DNA of 64,000 nucleotides from Dehalococcoidia bacterium (GTDB taxonomy: Bacteria > Chloroflexota > Dehalococcoidia > Lucifugimonadales > Australimonadaceae), in the NCBI GenBank assembly GCA_022820645.1, contig JAJEFD010000017.1, forward strand, positions 1-64,000. The letters run 5' to 3'. Below the pieces are notes generated by a model. The model was given only the letters and a program-made list of their open reading frames with translations, searched no databases and was not told where the DNA came from. Below are positions 16,257 through 23,865 of this stretch, in pieces (positions within the stretch are counted from its first letter, which is position 1; each line of letters begins with the position of its first letter). The position numbers were made by a program, and so were the translations under genes.

Positions 16257-17591
16257 CTAACCCTTGCTGGAAACCGAGATGCCGCCGACGGCGATGGGGG
16301 GTGCATACAGCCCGCCTCCCCCCCAGCGCCCCTCGCTGCCCAGGGCCAGCACGTCGTTCAGCACCCGGTATGCGTTGCCGGATACCATCGTGTTCATCAC
16401 GCGACCCGCGATCTTCCCGTGTTCCACCTTGTACCCCAGCAGCACGTTCGCGCTGAAGTCCCCGCCGAGGACGTTGTTCTGCCCCGCGCCAAGCAGCCGC
16501 TCCACGATCAGCGCCTCGTCCATGCCCGAGATCATGTCGTCCAGCGCCGTATCGCCCTCGTCCACGAGCAGCACGCTCGTCGACGGTCCCGGCAGCGAGC
16601 CGAGCCCCCGCTCGCCCGAGCCGGTGCTCGCTGCGCCGGCCTGTCCCGCGGTTTGCAGATCGTAGAAGAACGCCGACGCGACGCCCGACGCGATGAGCGG
16701 CAGACGGCGGCTCGCCACGCACTCGTCGTCCGCGGGACGGGCGCTTGGGGAACCTGAGAGCGTGGGGTCGTCGGTCAGGCTGAACCGCTCGTCCACGATC
16801 CGCTCGCCGAGCCGTCCCGCGAGGGGAGACGTGCCGTGCAACACCGACTTGCCGCTCAGCCCGGAGAGCAGCGGCGCAAGAAGGAGCCCGCGCACCGCCG
16901 TGGGCATCAGCACCACTGGCATCGACTTCGTCTCGACGGCCGCCGTCTCCTGCGCCCATTCCAGTTGGCGGATGATGGACGCCACGACGCCTGACGGGTC
17001 GCGAAGGGCGGCGACGCTGCTCTCGCCTTCCGGCGTGAAGAGCATGTCCTCGCCGCGTATCACCGTGCCCTCGAACCCGATCTGGAAACGGGAACGCTCG
17101 TAGGCGACGCTCCCGCCCCGGCTGTTGACCAGTGCGACGGTGGACGTGGACCTGCCGACGCCGCCCTCCACCTGCACCTCGGTGGAGTAAGCGCGCAGAT
17201 CGGCGATGGCCCGCTCCCCCACGGCCACCATCTCCTCCAGCGTCGCCTCCTCGACCGAGGAGTCGTACGGGCGCACGTCCGGGTAGGACTGCGCGCCCGG
17301 GAACTCGAACTGCGCCTCGGCGCCGAACGGGGCCGTCTCGATGGCGGCGTCCACGAGCGCCTGCGGGTCGTCGAGGTTGGACGTGGAGCTGAACCCGACG
17401 CGCCCGTCCTTGACGATGCGGAGCGCGGCGCCCATCGCGTCGTTCGCGTCGACGCCTTTGAGCGCGTTCGCCTCGAAGTGGGCGGACGTGTTCTCGGATG
17501 CGGCGTAGAAGACCTCCGCATCGCTCGCGGAACGGAGCGCTCGCTCGAGTAACCGCTCCGCCGCAGCCCTGGCCTGCTCCGGGGAAACGAT
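16257..17591 (-). CDS. TldD/PmbA family protein (PmbA/TldE-like) with apparent ATC start
   Basis: A protein of about 444 residues, the non-metal partner of TldD-type peptidases, which cleave modified peptides such as microcins and antitoxins as TldD-TldE heterodimers. It lacks the HExxxH metal motif of TldD, as expected for PmbA/TldE, and keeps PmbA-like stretches such as NALKGVDANDAMGAALRIVK and the C-terminal VLLGYKVEHGKIAGRVMNTM. No ATG, GTG or TTG lies where the family N-terminus begins; instead ATC at 17591 follows AGGAG by seven bases. The next in-frame start candidate is about 60 codons inside tldD. The gap to tldD is two bases. Confidence 0.87.
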   Translation of the reverse strand: MVSPEQARAAAERLLERALRSASDAEVFYAASENTSAHFEANALKGVDANDAMGAALRIVKDGRVGFSSTSNLDDPQALVDAAIETAPFGAEAQFEFPGAQSYPDVRPYDSSVEEATLEEMVAVGERAIADLRAYSTEVQVEGGVGRSTSTVALVNSRGGSVAYERSRFQIGFEGTVIRGEDMLFTPEGESSVAALRDPSGVVASIIRQLEWAQETAAVETKSMPVVLMPTAVRGLLLAPLLSGLSGKSVLHGTSPLAGRLGERIVDERFSLTDDPTLSGSPSARPADDECVASRRLPLIASGVASAFFYDLQTAGQAGAASTGSGERGLGSLPGPSTSVLLVDEGDTALDDMISGMDEALIVERLLGAGQNNVLGGDFSANVLLGYKVEHGKIAGRVMNTMVSGNAYRVLNDVLALGSEGRWGGGGLYAPPIAVGGISVSSKG

Positions 17592-17593
17592 GG

Positions 17594-18970
17594 CTACGCT
17601 CCTCCGATGAGGCACTGGCGGATGCGGATGTGGGGGCTCCCGTTGGAGACCGGCAGGGGGCTCTGCCCCGCCTTGCCGCAGCCGCCGCCCTCGTTCATCT
17701 CGAGGTCGCCCGCGATGGCGTCGATGTTGTGCAGCGTCGTGAACACGTTGCCGGAGAGTTTCACCGGCCTGCACAGCTCCGCTATCTTCCCATTGCGGAT
17801 GCGGTACGTCTCTCCTGCGGAGAACGTGAACATCTGCATCGCCGTCATCCCGCCGTACCAGTTCTTCACGTACAGGCCGTCCTCCACGTCCGCGAACAGG
17901 TCCTCCACGCTCGACTCGCCGGGGACGATGAAGGTGTTGGTCATGCGCACGATGGGCGCGAAACGGTAGTTCAGCGCCCGCGCGTTGCCCGTCGGACGCT
18001 CGCCGAGCTTCGCCGCGGTCTCACGCGAGTGCAGCCGGCCCACGAGCACGCCCTCGCGGATGAGGTCCGTCTCCTGTCCCTGCACGCCCTCGTCGTCGTA
18101 CAGGTAGGAGCCGCGAAGCGTCGGGCGCGGGATGGTCGCGCCGTCCTTCACGTTCAGATGCGCGCCGCCGAACCGCTTGCCCGGCTGCATCAGCTCCTGC
18201 AGGCGCGGCTCCGCGTAGATGTGGTCAGCCTCGGAGAGGTGTCCGAACGCCTCGTGGATGAAGACGCCCGCGAGGATGGGGTCGAGGATGACCGTGTACT
18301 CGCCGCTCTTCACCTCCGGCGCGTTCAGCAGCGCCACGGCCTTCTCCGCCGCCTCGCTCGCGCTCTCACGCAGCCCCATCACGAACTCGAAGTCGCCCAG
18401 GCTGCCGAGGCTGACGCCGTACTGCTGCACCTCCGCGCCGTTCTGTGCCTGAGCATTGAGCCTGAGATTAACGTCCACACGCTCCTGGTCGATGTACGAG
18501 CCTTCCGAGTTCGCGTACACCATCCGTCGGCGCGCGTCCGTGTAGCCGACGCTGGCCGACCGCACACCCGCCGTGCCCATCATCACGTCCGCGTACTCGT
18601 CCAGCACCGCCTTCTTCTCCGCGAGCGACAACGCGCCAGGGTCGCGCCCCAGCACCGGTGGAACGTGGTCCACCACGGGAGGCGTCTCCGCGAGTTCGAC
18701 CCGCTCGCCGCCGGTGACGCGCGCCTGGTCGACCGCCTGCCGCACCTTGGCCTCGAGGCTGTCGAGGTCGTTGAACGACGCGAACCCCCAGCCGCCGCCC
18801 GCAAGCGCGCGGACGTTGCCGCCTATCGCGCTGCCGCGCCCGATCTCTTCCAGGTCGCGGGCCCGGTAGCGGATCGTAGAGGAAGACGCCTCTTCGACGT
18901 GCACCTCCACGTACTGCCCGCCCGCGTCCTTCAGCGCAGTCTCGATGCGGTCCCGGATACGTTCGTCCAT
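17594..18970 (-). CDS. tldD: TldD/PmbA family metallopeptidase (TldD-like)
   Basis: A 458-residue zinc peptidase of the TldD family. The metal motif HEAFGH is at about residues 239-244 within AGVFIHEAFGHLSEADHI, and the C-terminal GGGCGKAGQ supplies the third-ligand cysteine seen in TldD. Length and order match the family. It is the first gene of the operon tldD-pmbA-HEAT-NUDIX-GNAT, in which each gap is two bases or a four-base overlap. The ATG at 18970 has GAGAGG upstream. The heterodimer presumably trims an unknown peptide substrate. Confidence 0.94.
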   Translation of the reverse strand: MDERIRDRIETALKDAGGQYVEVHVEEASSSTIRYRARDLEEIGRGSAIGGNVRALAGGGWGFASFNDLDSLEAKVRQAVDQARVTGGERVELAETPPVVDHVPPVLGRDPGALSLAEKKAVLDEYADVMMGTAGVRSASVGYTDARRRMVYANSEGSYIDQERVDVNLRLNAQAQNGAEVQQYGVSLGSLGDFEFVMGLRESASEAAEKAVALLNAPEVKSGEYTVILDPILAGVFIHEAFGHLSEADHIYAEPRLQELMQPGKRFGGAHLNVKDGATIPRPTLRGSYLYDDEGVQGQETDLIREGVLVGRLHSRETAAKLGERPTGNARALNYRFAPIVRMTNTFIVPGESSVEDLFADVEDGLYVKNWYGGMTAMQMFTFSAGETYRIRNGKIAELCRPVKLSGNVFTTLHNIDAIAGDLEMNEGGGCGKAGQSPLPVSNGSPHIRIRQCLIGGA

Positions 18971-19071
18971 GGCATGCCTCTCGCGCGGCGTTCCACGCGT
19001 TCGCAGTCTACCCAAGCGCGGCAGGCGCGGGCAACGCCGCGCAATCCACTGAAACCCGCCGCGGAACGGCA

Positions 19072-19134
19072 TCACGAGGCCAGCGGAACAGCCTTCGAGC
19101 GCCTCATGACGCTGTCGCGCGTCAGCAGCGGAAC
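19072..19134 (-). pseudogene. remnant of a PIN-domain (VapC-type) toxin C-terminus
   Basis: Just downstream of the Phd-type antitoxin, one minus-strand frame reads VPLLTRDSVMRRSKAVPLAS and then stop. It resembles the last 20 residues of VapC toxins, where a TRD-like segment carries the final acidic residue. No PIN N-terminus or start is present, so almost all of the toxin appears deleted. Short length makes this an inference. Confidence 0.45.
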
Positions 19135-19147
19135 GTCATGTCAAGAT

Positions 19148-19366
19148 TCAGCATCCGCACCCCCAGCGGACGCCGGTCGTGAAGATGTCGCCCTTCACCT
19201 CGATCTTGTGCCGCAGGCTCTCGATGAGGTCGGCGTCCCGGCTGTCATAGGGAACGACGCGGGCGACAGGCTTCCCGCGCTTCGTGATGACAAGCCCGTC
19301 GGTGTCGAGCCGGTCGAGGAGCGCCAGGCACTGCTCCTTGAACTTCGTCGCTCCCATCGTCTCCAT
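19148..19366 (-). CDS. Phd/YefM family antitoxin, frameshifted C-terminus
   Basis: A 72-residue protein with the Phd/YefM DNA-binding fold: GATKFKEQCLALLDRLDTDG, then VITKRGKPVARVVP. Such antitoxins repress their own operon and neutralise a toxin, often a PIN RNase. The end reads GVRWGCGC, but removing one G from the GGGGG run at 19161-19165 gives GVRWGADAES and a stop, closer to the usual family ending, so a one-base insertion is likely. No intact toxin follows, only a short PIN-like remnant. Probably a decaying module. Confidence 0.85.
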   Translation of the reverse strand: METMGATKFKEQCLALLDRLDTDGLVITKRGKPVARVVPYDSRDADLIESLRHKIEVKGDIFTTGVRWGCGC

Positions 19367-19665
19367 GGCGGCGCCTCCTTCCTGTGTATGGACATCCTAT
19401 CTATCGCTGGTCGGGGAATATGTCCACTACTGCGCACCTCACAATTTAACAACACTCCCCCTCCACCGCCGCCCGCTTCCCTCAACACCCGCGTTCGCGT
19501 ATAGTGGCTACTGCCATACCACTTCAATGGTCTACCCGTGCGCTCAACAAGCGCGGCGCGAGCTATTGATCACGAGGGAGGGCCTCACGCCCTCCTGCCG
19601 GTTCGCGTCGGGTAGAAGTGGTATGGCAAGTACCTTCACCTCGTGGTCGCAGGAGGGTTCCATCT

Positions 19666-20655
19666 ATGCCCCGCTTCTTCCCCGCCGCCGTGTACCCGGC
19701 GCTCGTCCTCATCAGCGTAGCCCTGCTCATGGCTTGCGAATCCGCCCCGTCGACCAGCGGCGTTGTTGAATCAGACGCTCGCCCTACGCCAACGCCTGTT
19801 GCCCTGCATACCCCAACCCCTGTGCCTCTAGAGGCTGCTTCTGCGCCTACTCCTACCGCTATTTCCATTTCAACTCCCACGGCAACCCCAACTCCAACGC
19901 CTACACCCACCCCGGCTGCAACCCCGACACCCACACAAACTCCCACACCTACTCCTATTCCAACACCACCCGTTGTGACGAATAGCGAGGCAACAACTCT
20001 CGGTGAAAATCTCGCCTACAGAGCAATTCCCAACGATTTTAGCGACCGAGTGGAAACGGCTATCTATCTTAAGCCTCAACTTCCTGGCCCGACCCTTGTA
20101 ATATCGTGTAGCGATCTGAACTCTCCAGATTCAAACCAACAATTGGCGTTCTGGCTGCTTGATTTGCCTGAACAAGAACAAGAATCCTTCAGTTCGCGTA
20201 TCGATCGTACAGCACCCTTTGCCGACATAGGACACCGAATTGATGACAAGAGCCCTACTACTTATATATGGCGCATTGTAGGTGACATTCACACCGGAAT
20301 CCAATTGACTCTTGACGGAGAAGATGCTTGGGAATTCTTAGACAGCTTACGTGGGCATTCCAAGTTGCGTTTGCAGAACAATTTTCACCATAGCGTTTTT
20401 ACTTACACCATAGATCAACTATTTGAAACCCCAATCCAAATCAATATAGATAAGTGCGGCCAATACAATCCTTCTACTGTTCCCACAGCAACACCAACCA
20501 CGCAAGCAGTCCCCACGGTCGCTCCAACCATGCAAGCATCCCCCACAGCCCTTCCAGCATCCGGCTGTGAGGATGTCTTGGTCAAGGAGTATTCGCTGGA
20601 AGACATACTGACGGATGAAGCCTTGATGCAATGTTTGCATCAGGAACTTCAATAA
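19666..20655 (+). CDS. putative lipoprotein with Thr/Pro-rich linkers
   Basis: A 329-residue protein opening with a signal peptide and lipobox (LISVALLMAC, Cys24). A linker of about 70 residues rich in TPT follows. A globular domain at about 105-265 contains LVISCSDLNS and a pattern of strands (LQLDG-like TGIQLTLDGEDAWEFLD), reminiscent of surface proteins with no assigned family. A second short Thr/Pro/Ala linker precedes an acidic C-terminal tail with two cysteines. The ATG at 19666 has AGGAGG nine bases upstream. First gene of an AT-rich island; codon use differs from the surrounding GC-rich genes. Function unknown. Confidence 0.78.
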   Translation: MPRFFPAAVYPALVLISVALLMACESAPSTSGVVESDARPTPTPVALHTPTPVPLEAASAPTPTAISISTPTATPTPTPTPTPAATPTPTQTPTPTPIPTPPVVTNSEATTLGENLAYRAIPNDFSDRVETAIYLKPQLPGPTLVISCSDLNSPDSNQQLAFWLLDLPEQEQESFSSRIDRTAPFADIGHRIDDKSPTTYIWRIVGDIHTGIQLTLDGEDAWEFLDSLRGHSKLRLQNNFHHSVFTYTIDQLFETPIQINIDKCGQYNPSTVPTATPTTQAVPTVAPTMQASPTALPASGCEDVLVKEYSLEDILTDEALMQCLHQELQ

Positions 20656-20673
20656 CAGTCAAAGGAGAGGGTG

Positions 20674-21120
20674 ATGATTCGACGAATTGCTACTGGTTTC
20701 GCATTGGCCTTGGCATTAGTGTCAATCGCGTGCACCGCAACCGACACGCAGATGGAACGCTGGGGAGAGAAGTTCACACAACCAGCCATTGAAGTGACGG
20801 CTGTGGAGCTATACAGGGCGTTTGTTCGTGACGAAGAAACGGCGAACCAGCAGTACTCTGGTTACAGGTTGCGTATAACCGGAACGGTGGAAGAGGTACG
20901 AGAGGATGACGACTTTGAGCCTGTCATGGAATTTGACGTTGGACAGGATGAGTGGAGTTTCCAAAGCCTGGTGGCGCAATTCGCCGAAAGGCATCGTGCC
21001 GAAGTAATGTCGTGGAACAAAGGACGCACAGTCTCTGTAGTGTGCTACCTCCCTGTGGATGAGTTCAGCGACTTTGACTTCGAGAGCGTAACGCCATTAA
21101 GAATGTGTCAGCCATTATAA
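20674..21120 (+). CDS. lipoprotein with OB-fold (tRNA_anti-like) domain
   Basis: A 148-residue protein with a signal peptide and lipobox (LALVSIAC) and a single domain matching the tRNA_anti-like OB family: IEVTAVELYRAFVRDEETANQQY, then GYRLRITGTVEEV. These periplasmic or surface domains occur in many unrelated bacteria and are of unknown function. The ATG at 20674 lies six bases after AAAGGAG; a GTG directly before it is too close. Eighteen bases after the preceding lipoprotein, so the two probably form an operon in the AT-rich island. Confidence 0.82.
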   Translation: MIRRIATGFALALALVSIACTATDTQMERWGEKFTQPAIEVTAVELYRAFVRDEETANQQYSGYRLRITGTVEEVREDDDFEPVMEFDVGQDEWSFQSLVAQFAERHRAEVMSWNKGRTVSVVCYLPVDEFSDFDFESVTPLRMCQPL

Positions 21121-21347
21121 CAAACCCAATTGAGTATAGGAACTATAGAAGCCGGTTTCTCATTCTCATGAAAATCGAAACCGTTTCTGCTATCACAAGG
21201 AGAGGGTGAAAGAGAACGCTCTTTAGTAATCAGACAGAGTTCAATTGATAGCCGGTGGAGGCGCTAGTGAACACGTCTTGCTCTTGACGGAATGCTATCC
21301 TACTATAGTAGAATAAGCATAAATCCGAACCAATAAGGGTACCGTAG

Positions 21348-22577
21348 ATGGCAGACCCGCAGCACCTTCAATGGCTGAGGCAAGGAGTAGATGCATGGAA
21401 CAGCCGTCGTTCATGCGACGATTTCAAGCCAGATCTGTCCAACGCAGACTTCTCTGACGCCGACCTTCAACAGGCTAATCTTTCTCGTGCTAACCTGTCC
21501 AATACCAACTTCATAGGTGCGGATCTCAGTCACGCAACACTTAACGGCGCAATCTTGGAAGGAACCGATTTTGAAAGAGCTTGGTTCAATAAGACTATCC
21601 TTACAAATGCTAACCTCTCGCATGCTCATCTCTACGGTGTCGACCTTTCCCGAGCGAGACTGTTCAACACAAATCAACCAGTCCAGCAGAGTTTGGATAG
21701 GGGAAACATAGATACGATTGAAGAATTGCTGGCCACGATTCGAGATTTGAAGACAAAGCACAACTCTAATACAATGTTTTACTTTCGCGGAGAATGTGAA
21801 GACCAGTGGCAGTTACGCCCTTCACTAATGCGACATGAAGGCAAGTATATACCTCATGAAAGTGAGATGCTTCGGGATTTCATTGCACGGCGGCCAGAAG
21901 ATTTCAGCCATTCGGCTTCAGCATTAGACCAATGGGTTGTTGCACAACATCACAAGCTCAAGACAAGGTTTTTGGATATTCTGAAAAATCCATTGGCGGC
22001 TCTCTTCTTCGCCTGCAAAGAGAGAGGGAGGGAAGTGAATACTGCCAATGGGTGCTTACATATCTTCGTTGCTGAGAAATCGCTAGTTAAATCGTACACC
22101 AGTGATACTGTCAGTATTCTCGCCAACTTCTCCAAATTATCGAGACTCGATCAGCAAATATTGCAAGGGAAAATGGTATCAATATTTCGGTCTGGGCAAA
22201 GCCTGTACGGAGAAGCACACGGTCGTCTTTTGCAATCAATCCAATCTGAGAAACCCTACTTTGCAGATCGCATTGAGCCTAAAGACTTCTTTCGAGTTCT
22301 TATCATTGAACCACAGCGGTCAATCGAACGTATCCGCGTGCAAACAGGTGCATTTATCGTGTCCGCATTCCACACACGTTTCGAAAGAGATGAGGTATTG
22401 AAACTGAAACCAGATACTCCTATTTATGCCCATTATAAGTTGACGGTTAGTAACAAACACACACTGTTGGAGCAACTTGCACTAGTTAATATTACAGAGG
22501 AAACGATGTTCCCCGGCCTTGACTCCACTGCGGATGCAATTACTGATGAATATGGAGGGCAGCCCCATCGTTCCTAG
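21348..22577 (+). CDS. pentapeptide-repeat protein with FRG domain
   Basis: A 409-residue two-domain protein. Residues about 25-105 are pentapeptide repeats (A(D/N)LXX pattern, for example NADFSDADLQQANLSRANLS) that should fold as a right-handed beta helix. Residues about 140-340 form an FRG domain with the naming motif FYFRGE near 146 and a KTRFLDILKNPLAALFFAC segment. FRG domains have no established activity and are common in accessory regions. The gene is AT-rich with codon use unlike the chromosome around it. No transposase or second component is visible beside it. Confidence 0.88.
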   Translation: MADPQHLQWLRQGVDAWNSRRSCDDFKPDLSNADFSDADLQQANLSRANLSNTNFIGADLSHATLNGAILEGTDFERAWFNKTILTNANLSHAHLYGVDLSRARLFNTNQPVQQSLDRGNIDTIEELLATIRDLKTKHNSNTMFYFRGECEDQWQLRPSLMRHEGKYIPHESEMLRDFIARRPEDFSHSASALDQWVVAQHHKLKTRFLDILKNPLAALFFACKERGREVNTANGCLHIFVAEKSLVKSYTSDTVSILANFSKLSRLDQQILQGKMVSIFRSGQSLYGEAHGRLLQSIQSEKPYFADRIEPKDFFRVLIIEPQRSIERIRVQTGAFIVSAFHTRFERDEVLKLKPDTPIYAHYKLTVSNKHTLLEQLALVNITEETMFPGLDSTADAITDEYGGQPHRS

Positions 22578-22599
22578 GAGGGCAGGAACCCACGCTTCA

Positions 22600-23865
22600 T
22601 CACACCCCTCTCACTCCCTCCGGCACCGTCGTCCCCCGCACCGCGCCGATGAGCAGCAGCGACCCCGCGAGAACCGCGCCGGTTACCGCGAACGTGGCCG
22701 GTGCGCCGAACTGGTCCACCAGCGCGCCGAACGGCAGGATCGCCATCGTGATGAACGAGCGCAGCATCAGGTTGATGCTCATCACCCGCCCGTACAGCGC
22801 AGGGTCCGTCCGCGTGATGATCAGCGTCTGGTTGATCGTCGTGTACGCCTGGTGCGCGAACCCCGTGCAGAACAGCAGCGCGATGCTGAGCGCGTAGAAC
22901 GGCGACAGCGCGAATGCGGCCAGCGCCAGCCCGAAACCGACCCCCACGATCAGCTGCGGCAGCCCGTTTGCGAGACGCGAGAACGACGCGACCGTCAGCG
23001 AGCCACAGAACCCGCCCAGCCCGATAGCCGCGTACATGACTCCCAGCAACTCCGGCCCGACGCTCAGCACGTCCTGGAACACCGGCAGCAGGTGGACGTA
23101 CGGCATGCCGAGCACCAGCATGATGAGCAGCATCCCGAACAGCAGCCGCAGCAGCGGCGTCGAGTAGACGTACCGGAACCCCAGCAGCAACTCGCCGCGC
23201 ATCCCCCGGCCTCGCGTCTGCTCGGGGCGGCCCGCCGGGAACGTCAGCGACATCCCCATCGACAGGACGTGGAACGACGCCACCGTGCTGAACGCGATGA
23301 GCGGGTCGATCCCCAGCAGGATGCCGGCGACCCCCGGCGCGGCGACCTGGTTGACGTTCCGCCCCGCCGCCTGCAGCGCGACGCCGTTGGGGATGAGCCG
23401 CCTCGGCAGAAGCAGGGGTACGTACGACTGGCGCACCGGCATGTTGAACGGCATCGCCGAGCCGTGCACGAGCGAGAGCAGCACGAGGTGCCAGACTTCC
23501 ACGATCTCCAGGTAGAGCACGAGGACGAGGAGGAGCGCCATCGCCAGCAGCGCGGACTGCGACACGAGCAGCACCGTGCGCTTGGAGAGCCGGTCCGCCG
23601 CGACGCCGCCGAACGGCGACATGAAGAACATGGGGATGCCTTGCGCGAGCGCGACCATGCCCAGCCAGAACGCGGAGCCCGTCAACTCGTAGGCGAGCCA
23701 CGGGCGCGCGATCATGGTCATCTGTCCCGCCGCGAACGTGAAGAAGGTGCCGCCCCACAACTGCCGGTACTGCGGGTAGCCCAGCGCCGAGAACGTGCGT
23801 ACGCGGCCTGTCGGAGCAGCCTCCTCGTGGGCAGGCGCGTCCCCGCTCTCCGCCCCCCGCCTCAT
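22600..23865 (-). CDS. MFS transporter
   Basis: A 421-residue major facilitator with about 12 hydrophobic spans. After a charged N-terminus it reads YPQYRQLWGGTFFTFAAGQM, then GVAADRLSKRTVLL, the loop 2-3 family signature, and PVRQSYVPLLLPRRL, as in the enterobactin-exporter-like MFS_3 group. It most likely exports small organic molecules by proton exchange. The ATG at 23865 overlaps the stop of the upstream molybdenum hydroxylase by four bases, so expression is coupled. Convergent with the FRG gene. Confidence 0.92.
   Translation of the reverse strand: MRRGAESGDAPAHEEAAPTGRVRTFSALGYPQYRQLWGGTFFTFAAGQMTMIARPWLAYELTGSAFWLGMVALAQGIPMFFMSPFGGVAADRLSKRTVLLVSQSALLAMALLLVLVLYLEIVEVWHLVLLSLVHGSAMPFNMPVRQSYVPLLLPRRLIPNGVALQAAGRNVNQVAAPGVAGILLGIDPLIAFSTVASFHVLSMGMSLTFPAGRPEQTRGRGMRGELLLGFRYVYSTPLLRLLFGMLLIMLVLGMPYVHLLPVFQDVLSVGPELLGVMYAAIGLGGFCGSLTVASFSRLANGLPQLIVGVGFGLALAAFALSPFYALSIALLFCTGFAHQAYTTINQTLIITRTDPALYGRVMSINLMLRSFITMAILPFGALVDQFGAPATFAVTGAVLAGSLLLIGAVRGTTVPEGVRGV

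Noticed and set aside
21260-21347. Promoter for the FRG gene (TTGACG with TATAGT or TAGAAT)
   Set aside because: Spacings of 14 or 19 bases are poor and the match is not better than expected in AT-rich DNA.
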